Shown: piece after piece, positions 45,129-53,174 of the stretch | Layout of the letters: each line of letters opens with the position of its first letter | Numbering within the stretch: the first letter of the stretch is position 1 | Source of the DNA: Alicyclobacillus kakegawensis NBRC 103104 | GTDB lineage: Bacteria > Bacillota > Bacilli > Alicyclobacillales > Alicyclobacillaceae | DNA: 64,000 nucleotides | Assembly: GCF_001552655.1 (NCBI RefSeq) | Contig: NZ_BCRP01000005.1 | Span: 155,289-219,288, forward strand | Direction: 5' to 3' | Program-made: the position numbers and the translations under genes | Notes under the pieces: generated by a model | Databases searched by the model: none | Told to the model about the DNA's origin: nothing | The model's input: only the letters and a program-made list of their open reading frames with translations

Positions 45129-45146
45129 AGTGAGTAATCACTCACT
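45129..45146. promoter_or_regulatory. TetR operator dyad
   Basis: AGTGAGT-aatc-ACTCACT, perfect 7-bp arms. It covers the predicted start of transcription of the ABC-tetR-sfsA operon and resembles known TGAGTGA-type TetR boxes. Confidence 0.7.
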
Positions 45147-45149
45147 AAT

Positions 45150-45178
45150 GAGATACCACACAGGCGTTCCTTTCGCAA
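45150..45178 (-). promoter_or_regulatory. Probable SigA promoter of the ABC-tetR-sfsA operon
   Basis: Minus strand TTGCGA (45178-45173), 17-bp spacer, TATCTC (45155-45150). Boxes are moderate matches, but their position directly before the operator supports the call. Confidence 0.5.
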
Positions 45179-45279
45179 TGCCAATGAAAGATGCAGCCAC
45201 GGGATGCACGAAGCCCGTGGCCAGGATAAGGATGCCCATGATAGCCAAGACACTCTCGACAGCCTCTTCAGCGTCAAAT

Positions 45280-45306
45280 CGCCCCCACCTTGTCTGGCCG
45301 GGGGCG
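45280..45306 (-). terminator. Hairpin downstream of the LLM-SDR-MFS operon
   Basis: CGCCCCC (45280-45286) pairs with GGGGGCG (45300-45306), followed on the minus strand by ATTTGA, 112 bp past the LLM stop. A second 8-bp stem lies at 45196-45221. Either may end the operon. Confidence 0.45.
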
Positions 45307-45417
45307 CGTGGCAGCAATACTGTATTTCATCGCGTCCTTTGGGCTATCTCCGATAAGCTTACCAATCCGGGCGGGACTCTCGAAGAGGGGGCCGAAGACA
45401 AGTCCGCCTGGGCGCGT

Positions 45418-46623
45418 TCATTCGCCTGTTGTCACCTCGACAGCCGGGACGCTCGTTACCTGGTAAGACTGCAATGCCGGAAGAACCTCCGCCGCAAAAC
45501 GCCGGATCTGATTCACAAACAGTTCATTTGGCAACGACCCGCGGTTGAAGTTGAGCAGCACCGTGTGCGCCCCCGCGTGCTTCACCTCGTCGAGAATCCG
45601 GTCTCGCACCTCGTCCGGGCTGCCCCACGGCATCTCTTCCACCTGACGGCGCAGGTCCTCCATCGTCAGCCCGCGGTATGACTCCCGCGCCCCCGCCACC
45701 GCGGCCCGGTTCTCCGGCCGCACGTAGTCGTGCGCCGACGAACTGACGTACTGAAACCGCGACTGCACGGAAGTGTCCGTCACATTCCCGTGACTGAACA
45801 GCGTGGTGTAAAAGTAGTGCCAGTACGGGCCAGCTTCCCGGAACGCTTGTTCCTTGCTGTCCGCAACGTACACGTCCAACGACAGCACCAGGTGCCTGGG
45901 CGTAATCCGGTGCCCGTTTTGCTCCAAATGGCGCGCATAATAGCGGATGATGTCCTCCCGCAGCCCGCGGTGGGCCCCCTGCCCCGGCGTGATGGGGATG
46001 TTGTGGCGCGCCGCCCACTCAATAGTCTCCTTGCTGCTGGTCACCGGCACCCACACCGGCGGATGCGGCGACTGCACCGGCCGCGGCCACAGCGCCACAT
46101 CCCGGTACTGCCAGAACTGCCCGTCGAACGAAAACACCTCCTCTGTCCACGCCCGCCGGATGATCTCCCAGGCCTCTTCAAACCGCGCCCGCGACTCTTG
46201 CGGCGGGATGTTGAACACTCGATACTCGCGGGGAATCCCGCGCGCAAACCCGGAAATGATGCGGCCGCCGGACAGGCAGTCGAGCATCGCCAACTCCTCC
46301 GCCAAGCGCAGCGGATTGTGCAGCGGCAGGAGATTGCCGTACATCAACAGCTTCAGCCGCTGCGTCCGCTGGGCCGCGGCCGCGGCCAGGAGGTTCGGCG
46401 AGTTCATCAGGCCGTAGGGGGAAGTGTGGTGCTCGTTGAAACCGACGCCGTCGTACCCAAGCCGATCCAGCTCCTCCCACGCTGACAGGTGTTCTTCGTA
46501 CGTCTGCACGGCCACCTCGGGGTTGAAGTGGTGTTTGGGCAAAGGCCACGGGAGTTCACCGTCCACCTTCAGGTGCTCCAGTTGTTCCGCGTAAGGCAAC
46601 AGGTCAAACACGAACACATCCAT
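45418..46623 (-). CDS. LLM-class flavin-dependent monooxygenase (1)
   Basis: A 401-residue luciferase-like monooxygenase that would use reduced FMN. Typical segments: EELDRLGYDGVGFNEHHTSPYG, LPLHNPLRLAEELAMLD, SGGRIISGFARGIPREY and PHPPVWVPVTSSKETI. ATG at 46623 is 8 bp after AAAGGAGCG. It is last of five genes in the IclR-linked operon and is clearly paralogous to the second LLM enzyme at 50975-52159. It has no flavin reductase in its own operon and may share the one at 50481. Confidence 0.92.
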   Translation of the reverse strand: MDVFVFDLLPYAEQLEHLKVDGELPWPLPKHHFNPEVAVQTYEEHLSAWEELDRLGYDGVGFNEHHTSPYGLMNSPNLLAAAAAQRTQRLKLLMYGNLLPLHNPLRLAEELAMLDCLSGGRIISGFARGIPREYRVFNIPPQESRARFEEAWEIIRRAWTEEVFSFDGQFWQYRDVALWPRPVQSPHPPVWVPVTSSKETIEWAARHNIPITPGQGAHRGLREDIIRYYARHLEQNGHRITPRHLVLSLDVYVADSKEQAFREAGPYWHYFYTTLFSHGNVTDTSVQSRFQYVSSSAHDYVRPENRAAVAGARESYRGLTMEDLRRQVEEMPWGSPDEVRDRILDEVKHAGAHTVLLNFNRGSLPNELFVNQIRRFAAEVLPALQSYQVTSVPAVEVTTGE

Positions 46624-46664
46624 GGAAATCGCTCCTTTGCAGAAAATCCCCAAAAGCGCAGGAT

Positions 46665-47009
46665 TCAGCGAGCGTATAACTGGACCGGGTTGCCAAACGG
46701 ATCGCGGAACCAACAGGTCCGACCATGGTCCCCCATGTCCCGCACCGGGCTGACAGTCACTCCGCAGGAACGCAGGCGTTCCACCGCACCGCACAGGTCT
46801 TCCACCTCAAACGTCACCACGCCACCGGCGTCTACTCCCTCGGGGGTTTCCCCCATCCCGCCCAACGCGAAGGTGACGCCCTGTACCTTGAACTGAGCCC
46901 AGCGCTCCCCGTCGACAACCTGCGGAGCCAGTCCCAACAGGCTCTCGTAAAACCGTACAGCCGCAGCCATGTCCGCGACTGGAAGGTACACGTTTTTCAC
47001 GCGCACCAT
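46665..47009 (-). CDS. VOC-superfamily (glyoxalase/dioxygenase-like) protein
   Basis: A 114-residue single vicinal-oxygen-chelate domain: KNVYLPVADMAAAVRFYESLLGL, the middle VVTFEVEDL and the end CWFRDPFGNPVQLY, in which the metal-binding Glu is replaced by Gln. The function could be isomerase, dioxygenase or binding protein. ATG at 47009 with GGAGGAGGGGG upstream; a longer start at 47039 is less likely. 26 bp behind the SDR gene. Confidence 0.85.
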   Translation of the reverse strand: MVRVKNVYLPVADMAAAVRFYESLLGLAPQVVDGERWAQFKVQGVTFALGGMGETPEGVDAGGVVTFEVEDLCGAVERLRSCGVTVSPVRDMGDHGRTCWFRDPFGNPVQLYAR

Positions 47010-47035
47010 CCCACCCCCTCCTCCACCGACGTCCA

Positions 47036-47833
47036 TCATTGGGCCGTCATCCCACCATCCACGACGAAAATGGCTCCCGTGGTGTATTGAGAAGCGTCGG
47101 AAGCGAGGTAGACCGCCAACCCTTTCAATTCGTCCGGCTCCGCGAACCGGTGCAGCGGGATCTTGGCCAACAGCCGGTCGCGCAAGGCGGCCACCTCCGG
47201 GTCGTCGGTGTCGGCGCGCAGCCGGCCGCCGCCGAGATGGGTCAGGAACATCCCGGGCGCGATGGCATTGACCTGTATGTTGTCGCGCGCCAATTGCACG
47301 GCGGCAGCGCGAGCCATATTGATCACAGCGCCCTTGGCAGCAGAGTAGGCGAACGAGTTCAGGTCGGCCTCAGCCACTAAACCACCTATGGAAGCGGTGA
47401 GGATAATCTTTCCACCGCCCGTCCGGCGCATGTGGCGGGCCGCCTCGCGCACGGTCAGGAACACGCTCGTCTGGTTGACGGTAATCACCCGATTCCAGTA
47501 CTCCAACGGCAGATCGGGGATGCGCGGAGCCTTCCCGCCGATTCCGGCGTTGGCGAACACCACGTCCACGTGTCCAAATTGCTCCACGGCTGTCACAAAC
47601 GCTCGCATGACCGCGGCCTCTTCCGACACGTCGGCCTGCACCGGGGTCCCTCTGCGACCAAGAGTCTGTACTCGCTCCGCCGTGCGCGCCGCACCATCCT
47701 CGTCGATGTCGACGCACACCACGTCAGCCCCCGCTTCCGCCATCGCCTCCGCGATTGCCCGGCCCAATCCGCTGCCGGCTCCCGTTACAAAGGCGACCTT
47801 CCCGTCCAGGCGAAGCCAGTCCCACACAGTCAC
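47036..47833 (-). CDS. Short-chain dehydrogenase/reductase
   Basis: A 265-residue SDR: cofactor loop TGAGSGLGRAIA, Asp in VCVDIDEDG implying NAD(H), NAG motif FANAGIGG, catalytic Ser in TASIGG, and YSAAK with Tyr and Lys. Ends FVVDGGMTAQ. GTG at 47833, 8 bp after GGAGGG. It probably oxidises an alcohol intermediate in the pathway. 18 bp downstream of the zinc dehydrogenase gene. Confidence 0.93.
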   Translation of the reverse strand: MTVWDWLRLDGKVAFVTGAGSGLGRAIAEAMAEAGADVVCVDIDEDGAARTAERVQTLGRRGTPVQADVSEEAAVMRAFVTAVEQFGHVDVVFANAGIGGKAPRIPDLPLEYWNRVITVNQTSVFLTVREAARHMRRTGGGKIILTASIGGLVAEADLNSFAYSAAKGAVINMARAAAVQLARDNIQVNAIAPGMFLTHLGGGRLRADTDDPEVAALRDRLLAKIPLHRFAEPDELKGLAVYLASDASQYTTGAIFVVDGGMTAQ

Positions 47834-47851
47834 CCTTGTTTCCCTCCTTGC

Positions 47852-48874
47852 TCACCGTTCTTGCGGGTGCACAGCCAACACGACCTTGGCGGCTGCCTCA
47901 CGGCCTGCCACCAACTCTGCAAACGCCGTCGGCCCTTCCTCCAGGTTCCGCACGACGGCCCAAGGAGCACCGGCAACGAGATGGCCATCGTCGACAAGTC
48001 CCAGCGCTGCCTGAAAATCTTCCTCCGTATAACTGGCCGAGCCGACCACCTCCAGTTCACGCCGAACCAGATCGTTCACGGGCAGCTTGGCGCCATGCTG
48101 GTGCAGCCCGAGCAGCACCGCGCGACCACCGCGGGCTGTGACCGCCAAGGCCTGTCGCCGCGTCTCTTGCACGCCGACTGCCTCAATGACCTGGTCGACC
48201 CCTTCGCCCGCCAGCTCCAGAATCGCATCCACAGGCTCCAGGGACCGCGCGTTGACCGTGTGCGTCGCCCCGAAAGCGCGGCCGAACTCAAGCCGACGGT
48301 CATCCACGTCCACCAATACGCGCAGGGACGCCCCGCACAGGCGAGCCACGTGGAGGCAGAACAGACCTATCGCGCCGGCTCCGAACACGGCGACCCGGTC
48401 TCCTAGTCCGATGCCCGCTCGCCGGACCGCACGCACCGCGCAGGCCAACGGTTCCGTCACCACCGCCGCCCAGGCGTCCGGCACAGGGTGACAGGCTGCA
48501 GCCGGCACCTTGACAAAATCAGCAAACGCGCCCGCTTCATGAATGCCGATGATGCGCTGACGCCGGCACTGTTGCGGTTGACCACGCTGGCAACGGTCGC
48601 ACAAACCGCAGCCGATGAGAGGGTTCACCACGACGGTCTGCCCGGCGCGCAGGCTTTCCACTCCAGGCCCTGGAAGGTGGACCACGCCGGTAAACTCGTG
48701 GCCCATCACCAGCGGCGGCCGGCGTAGCGGATTGTGGCCGAGATAACCCGAGACATCGGAACCGCATATGCCTGCGTAGCAGACCCGCAGCACCACCTCT
48801 CCGGGTCCGGGTGCCGGCCGCTCCACGTCCTCCATGGCCAGCTTCCGCGATCCGGTCCAAACGAGCGCCCGCAT
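47852..48874 (-). CDS. Zinc-dependent alcohol dehydrogenase
   Basis: A 340-residue medium-chain zinc enzyme. Catalytic-zinc ligands lie in CYAGICGSDV and GHEFTG, and the four structural cysteines in CGLCDRCQRGQPQQC. The Rossmann loop is AVFGAGAIGLFCLHVA. Similar to threonine/sorbitol-type dehydrogenases. ATG at 48874 behind CAGGAGG. Second gene of the MFS-led operon. Confidence 0.93.
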   Translation of the reverse strand: MRALVWTGSRKLAMEDVERPAPGPGEVVLRVCYAGICGSDVSGYLGHNPLRRPPLVMGHEFTGVVHLPGPGVESLRAGQTVVVNPLIGCGLCDRCQRGQPQQCRRQRIIGIHEAGAFADFVKVPAAACHPVPDAWAAVVTEPLACAVRAVRRAGIGLGDRVAVFGAGAIGLFCLHVARLCGASLRVLVDVDDRRLEFGRAFGATHTVNARSLEPVDAILELAGEGVDQVIEAVGVQETRRQALAVTARGGRAVLLGLHQHGAKLPVNDLVRRELEVVGSASYTEEDFQAALGLVDDGHLVAGAPWAVVRNLEEGPTAFAELVAGREAAAKVVLAVHPQER

Positions 48875-48913
48875 GGCGTCCCCTCCTGTTCACCGAATCT
48901 TGGATCCGAACGG

Positions 48914-50254
48914 TCAGCTGGACAACGCCTCGCCCGACCATTTCTCCGTTCTCATCACAATCAACGCCAATCCGCCCAACACCGACGGTACAGCCGCAAC
49001 CGCGAACATCGCGGTGGGATTGGGCAGATAACCGACGATGGCCCCGCCGACCAACGGCCCAATCACCGAACCCAAGCGCCCGACTCCCAACGCCCAACCC
49101 ACCCCGGTGGACCGAATGCTCGTGGGATAAATGGTCGCGGCGACGGCATTGAGGCCAAACTGAGCACCGATGAACAGCAAGCCGGCGATAAACAACATCG
49201 TCATGAGCAAGACCAGGCCATGGGTGGAACGAATGAGAACCATCGCCACTGCGTTCAATAAGAGGGCCCAGGCCAGGATGTTCTTGAGGCTCCTGTCTCC
49301 GCGGTCCCCCCAACGGCCGATGACGACCCCGCCAATCAAACCGCCGGCCTCCAAGGCCACCAAGCCAACGATGGAACTGGAGAGAGGCAAACCTGCCTTC
49401 TGCAGCACTGTGGGCATCCAGTTGGTCACGAAATAGTTGATGAACAAATTCATGAAGAAAGCCACCCACAGAAGACAGGTGCTGGCAGCGTATCCGTGCC
49501 GGAACAGATGATTGACCGGCAGCCCCTCCAAACGCCGCTCAGGCAACGTGAAGACCGTATCGGGCGTGACATCCAGCTGCGGATTCAAACGCTTGACGAC
49601 TCCAACCATGCGCTGCGCACGCGCGCCTCGGTTGACGAGGAAGCGCAGTGATTCTGGCAAGCCGAAGAGGGCAATGAAGCCGATGACGAGAGGCACTCCG
49701 CCGCCAAGATAAAACACCGATTGCCAACCAAAGGCTGGAATCATCCAGGACGCCAAGAGACCCCCGGCGACCACCCCAACGGGCACTCCGAACCACATCG
49801 TGGTGATGAGCGTCCGGCGGATACGCTCGGGCGAATACTCCGCGGTCAGAGCAATCACGTTCGGCATCGATCCGCCGAGCCCGAGACCTGTCAGGAAACG
49901 GTAAATGAGCAATTCCTGGACGTTGCCGGAGAAGGCGGTGAGCAGCGAAAACACGCCAAAGGCGAACACGGAGGTCACCACCACCGCTTTGCGCCCCACG
50001 CGGTCAGCGACAGGGCCAGATACCAGAGCGCCAATCATGAGACCAGCGAGACTGGCGGAGAACACCGGCCCTAGCTCTGCCGACGTGATTCCCCAAAGTT
50101 TGGTGAGGACAGGAGCTACAAACGAAATGCTCTGCAGGTCGAATCCATCCAGGGTGGCGACCAATCCACAAACCAGGATCACGCCCAGTTGAATTCCCCG
50201 CAGCCGGCCAACGTCAATGACAGCGGTTACATTCACCTCGGGTGACGTTGTCAT
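48914..50254 (-). CDS. MFS transporter, aromatic acid:H+ symporter (AAHS) type
   Basis: A 446-residue, 12-helix transporter of the PcaK/BenK-like AAHS family. Signatures: LVATLDGFDLQSISFVAP in helix 1, GPVADRVGRKAVV (motif A), and RFLTGLGLGGSMPNVIALTAEY in helix 4. These carry aromatic or other carboxylates. ATG at 50254, 7 bp after AAAGGAGG. First gene of the five-gene operon, with an IclR-type operator 55 bp upstream. Confidence 0.92.
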   Translation of the reverse strand: MTTSPEVNVTAVIDVGRLRGIQLGVILVCGLVATLDGFDLQSISFVAPVLTKLWGITSAELGPVFSASLAGLMIGALVSGPVADRVGRKAVVVTSVFAFGVFSLLTAFSGNVQELLIYRFLTGLGLGGSMPNVIALTAEYSPERIRRTLITTMWFGVPVGVVAGGLLASWMIPAFGWQSVFYLGGGVPLVIGFIALFGLPESLRFLVNRGARAQRMVGVVKRLNPQLDVTPDTVFTLPERRLEGLPVNHLFRHGYAASTCLLWVAFFMNLFINYFVTNWMPTVLQKAGLPLSSSIVGLVALEAGGLIGGVVIGRWGDRGDRSLKNILAWALLLNAVAMVLIRSTHGLVLLMTMLFIAGLLFIGAQFGLNAVAATIYPTSIRSTGVGWALGVGRLGSVIGPLVGGAIVGYLPNPTAMFAVAAVPSVLGGLALIVMRTEKWSGEALSS

Positions 50255-50308
50255 ATCAATCCTCCTTTCACCCGATTGCCGATACATGCAACGGCTTCGA
50301 GAATATTC

Positions 50309-50359
50309 GGGACACTGTCCCTCATATCACAAATAGCACACCACGCGTATTATTGTCAA
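50309..50359 (-). promoter_or_regulatory. SigA promoter and IclR-type operator of the MFS operon
   Basis: Minus strand TTGACA (50359-50354), 18-bp spacer, TATTTG (50335-50330), 8 bp, then the palindrome GGGACACTGTCCC (50321-50309 region). The same palindrome with the same 8-bp offset follows the hydrolase promoter at 52975-53025. Confidence 0.75.
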
Positions 50360-50480
50360 ACATAAATGTTAATTCTTTTTATTCTATATCCTTATTTCGC
50401 TTGTTTGCATTGAACACTAGGTCTTCAGTTGTTCCGTTTGCTGAAGGTCGAAGGTTCGTGGGTGTTTCGGTGCCGCCAGC

Positions 50481-50969
50481 TTAAGAGGAGACAGACTGGG
50501 TGTGCGTCAGCCGCCTGTACTGTCCCTGGTAGAACAGGAGAGGTTCTCCGTTCGTGCATTGCCCGTCCCGCACCTCGCCGACGAGAATCAGGTGGTCCCC
50601 GCCATCGTAGCGCTGCACGGTGTGGCACTCGAAGAATCCGAGCACACCAGCCAGCACCGGCAATCCCAGGGTACCGTCGGAAAAGTCGACACCGGCGAAG
50701 CGATCAACCCCCTTGGCGGCGAACTGGCGTGAAACCCATTCCTGGGTAGCCGACAGGATGTTGACCACGAATCCCCTCGCCCCGGCGAAATCGTCAAACA
50801 GACTCGCACTCTTCGCGATAGTGACCAGAACCAACAGGGGATCGAGAGACAGGGACGTGAACGAATTGACCGTCATGCCGACCGGATCGCCATTGGCCCG
50901 CCTGGTGGTCACCACCGTGACCCCAGTCGCGAATGACCCAGCGATGTTGCGAAAAGTACGTGAATCCAT
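50481..50969 (-). CDS. Flavin reductase (HpaC/SsuE-like function, flavin_reduct family)
   Basis: A 162-residue split-barrel flavin reductase: FATGVTVVTTRRANGDPVGMTVNSF, then LDPLLVLVTIAKSAS, and GDHLILVGEV near the end. It would supply reduced FMN to the LLM monooxygenase whose gene precedes it by 5 bp. ATG at 50969 follows GGAGGT; the upstream GTG lies inside the LLM gene. Last gene of the hydrolase-LLM-reductase operon. Confidence 0.93.
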   Translation of the reverse strand: MDSRTFRNIAGSFATGVTVVTTRRANGDPVGMTVNSFTSLSLDPLLVLVTIAKSASLFDDFAGARGFVVNILSATQEWVSRQFAAKGVDRFAGVDFSDGTLGLPVLAGVLGFFECHTVQRYDGGDHLILVGEVRDGQCTNGEPLLFYQGQYRRLTHTQSVSS

Positions 50970-50974
50970 TGCCG

Positions 50975-52159
50975 TCACCTCCGCTGCGCGACGCTGCGAT
51001 TGGAGTCCCGTTCTGCGTCATTGGATTCCCCAAGTTCCCTTAGGTACGGAATCACTTCTTTCCCGAACAATTCGATGTTCCGCAGGGCCAAATGATGCGC
51101 GAGTGTGCCGAACTGCAGCATGGCCAGCAGGTTCCCAAATCCAAATTCCTTTTGATAGGCAGCGAGACGTTCCCGGACCGACGAGGGCGTGCCGACCATC
51201 GCGTAGCCCTTGTCAATGAGCTCTTCAAACGACAGGTACCCCGTGCCCAGGCCCTTCTTGTTCGCCAAGACCCGGCTCATCGAACGGGGCGTCAGATAGC
51301 CAGGCGGAAAGAACACGCTGGGCGGCATCCGAAAGACCTCGTTGAACAAGTATTCCATCGGGCCTCTCGCCTCTTCATACGCCCGCTCCTCCGTGTCGGA
51401 TAAGTAAATCGGCAATGCCCACCCCAGTTGATGCGGATTCGCCTCATAACCGTGTCTTTGCGCCGCAGTACGGAACTCGTTAAACACACGGCGGACTGAT
51501 TCTATGGAACTGTAGGTCTGCAGGTAGGTATAGCGCTTCTCCGCCACCCAGTCGATCGTCTCGACGCTGCCCTGCGACGGAATCCAAATGGGCGGATGCG
51601 GTTGCTGCAGCGGTCTCGGCCACGGATTGACGTATCGGAACTTATAGTGTTTGCCGTAGAACTCAAACGGCTCGGGTTCCAGCCACGCCCGCACGATGAG
51701 GTCATGGGCCTCGCGGAACCGTTCCCGGGATTGTGTCGGGTTCATCGAGAACGAGTGGTATTCCGGCCCGATGCCACGCACAAACCCGCAGATGATGCGG
51801 CCTCGGCTCAGCAGGTCCAGCATGGCCAACTCTTCCGCGATACGCTGCGGCGCGTGCCGGAGCGGAATGGCGTTACCCAGTATGGCAATCTTCACGCGTT
51901 TTGTCCGCACGGCCAAGACGGCGGCCATGATGTTCGGAGAAGGCATGTTGCCGTAAGCAGTCTGGTGATGTTCATTCACGCACACACCATCGAAACCCAG
52001 CCGCTCCGCATACTCGTACTGACTGAGATAGTCCTCATAGATATCCGCGCCCAGCGTCGGATCGTAATATTTCCGGGGATATGTGACCCACGCCTGGGGA
52101 TGTGGGTTGTTCCGCGGAACATGCGGCCACGGCATGAGATGCTGAAAGAAAAACTTCAT
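50975..52159 (-). CDS. LLM-class flavin-dependent monooxygenase (2)
   Basis: A 394-residue luciferase-like monooxygenase paralogous to the one at 45418-46623: YAERLGFDGVCVNEHHQTAYG, AEELAMLDLLSRGRIICGF and PHPPIWIPSQGSVETIDW. ATG at 52159 with GAGGGGG upstream, starting 1 bp after the hydrolase stop. The flavin reductase partner follows directly, so this is a complete two-component oxygenase. Confidence 0.93.
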   Translation of the reverse strand: MKFFFQHLMPWPHVPRNNPHPQAWVTYPRKYYDPTLGADIYEDYLSQYEYAERLGFDGVCVNEHHQTAYGNMPSPNIMAAVLAVRTKRVKIAILGNAIPLRHAPQRIAEELAMLDLLSRGRIICGFVRGIGPEYHSFSMNPTQSRERFREAHDLIVRAWLEPEPFEFYGKHYKFRYVNPWPRPLQQPHPPIWIPSQGSVETIDWVAEKRYTYLQTYSSIESVRRVFNEFRTAAQRHGYEANPHQLGWALPIYLSDTEERAYEEARGPMEYLFNEVFRMPPSVFFPPGYLTPRSMSRVLANKKGLGTGYLSFEELIDKGYAMVGTPSSVRERLAAYQKEFGFGNLLAMLQFGTLAHHLALRNIELFGKEVIPYLRELGESNDAERDSNRSVAQRR

Positions 52160-52160
52160 G

Positions 52161-52946
52161 TCAACGGACCCCCTCAAGCAAAAAACGCATGGCCCTCTCG
52201 GCCACTTCGTCCACCCGCTCCTGAGCCGGCAGATGCCCGCATTCTGGAATGATGTGCAGCTTCGCGTCCGGCAACAGTCGTTCGTACTCCGCACCGATGG
52301 CCGGCGGGAAAATGCGGTCAAACTCCCCCCAGATGAGAAGAACCGGCAGCTGAATCCGATGCAACCGATGGCGCAGTTTAGGCCGGTGGAAATACGGATT
52401 CCACGCCAGGTTGGCAACCGTCGCTCGATTTCTCGCCATCACCTCCGCCTGCCGCGCGTCCGCGGCTATAAGCGCCTGCCTCCGTTGGGCCAGAGACTCT
52501 GGGTTGTGAATCGTCAACTCCAGTACTTGCTCGTCGTCCAGCATGAACAGATCGGGAACATTCACACCTTCGACATGAAGGCCCGCGGCGTCCAGCAGAA
52601 TCAACTGACTCACCCGGTGTGGAGCAATCGCTGCGATCTCCACCGCCAACCAGCCACCGAGAGACGAACCGATGAACCTGGCGCCATCCAGCCCCAGAGT
52701 GTCCAAGAAGTCGAGATAGAAGTAGGCTAGGTCCTCAATGGAATCCATCTCCGGCAGATCATCGCTGGCACCAAACCCTGGGTGCTCAGGTGCGTACACA
52801 TGAAACCGAGCCGCCAGCCGATCCAAGAAAGGCAGCCACTGTCCACCCCCCGTCGCTCCGTGCAAGTAGATGAGCGCATCGCCTGCGCCGCCCTCCAACA
52901 GTCGAATGTTCGTCCCCCGAACACTCATCATCCGGGATGATTCCAC
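52161..52946 (-). CDS. Alpha/beta hydrolase
   Basis: A 261-residue alpha/beta hydrolase: oxyanion segment YLHGATGGG, nucleophile elbow FIGSSLGGWLA with Ser, acid Asp in GEFDRIFPP, and His in CGHLPAQE. Resembles C-C-bond hydrolases and esterases of degradation pathways. GTG start at 52946 with GGAGGT upstream. First gene of the three-gene operon, directly behind the IclR-type operator. Confidence 0.9.
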   Translation of the reverse strand: MESSRMMSVRGTNIRLLEGGAGDALIYLHGATGGGQWLPFLDRLAARFHVYAPEHPGFGASDDLPEMDSIEDLAYFYLDFLDTLGLDGARFIGSSLGGWLAVEIAAIAPHRVSQLILLDAAGLHVEGVNVPDLFMLDDEQVLELTIHNPESLAQRRQALIAADARQAEVMARNRATVANLAWNPYFHRPKLRHRLHRIQLPVLLIWGEFDRIFPPAIGAEYERLLPDAKLHIIPECGHLPAQERVDEVAERAMRFLLEGVR

Positions 52947-52974
52947 ACAGACAAACCTCCATTCATCATTATTT

Positions 52975-53025
52975 GGGACACTGTCCCTAATAAGTAGTAT
53001 AGTTTATTTGACCAGAACACGTCAA
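52975..53025 (-). promoter_or_regulatory. SigA promoter and IclR-type operator of the hydrolase operon
   Basis: Minus strand TTGACG (53025-53020), 18-bp spacer, TATACT (53001-52996), 8 bp, palindrome GGGACACTGTCCC (52987-52975). The flanks TATT and AATA extend the dyad. It lies between the hydrolase operon and the divergent iclR gene. Confidence 0.8.
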
Positions 53026-53174
53026 ATGTTCAGATTGGTTGCGGAATTGCTTTTTCGGCTGTGCCGCCCAAAACGATTCACTCACAATTTTCTACCATAC
53101 AGGGATAGACTTCCATTCTCTCGGCGTGTTACACTTATGGGTATAATCCACTGCAGCGTGGCAAAGGTGAAACC

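Larger units (their letters stand above)
45138..45330 (-). pseudogene. Possible small membrane-protein gene with a frameshift
   Basis: An ATG at 45330 with AAAGGAC upstream opens a short frame (MKYSIAATRPRPDKVG) that soon stops. From the GGGGG run near 45281-45286 a second frame continues to a TGA at 45138-45140 and encodes about 45 residues with a clean hydrophobic helix (VLAIMGILILATGFVHPVAA). The two would join by a one-base shift. The same DNA contains two hairpins (45280-45306 and 45196-45221) that could instead be terminators of the LLM operon, so the gene is doubtful. Confidence 0.25.

Noticed and set aside
50509..50523. TACTGTCCCTGG as a third IclR half-site
   Set aside because: Only one arm of the palindrome is present and it lies inside the flavin reductase coding region.
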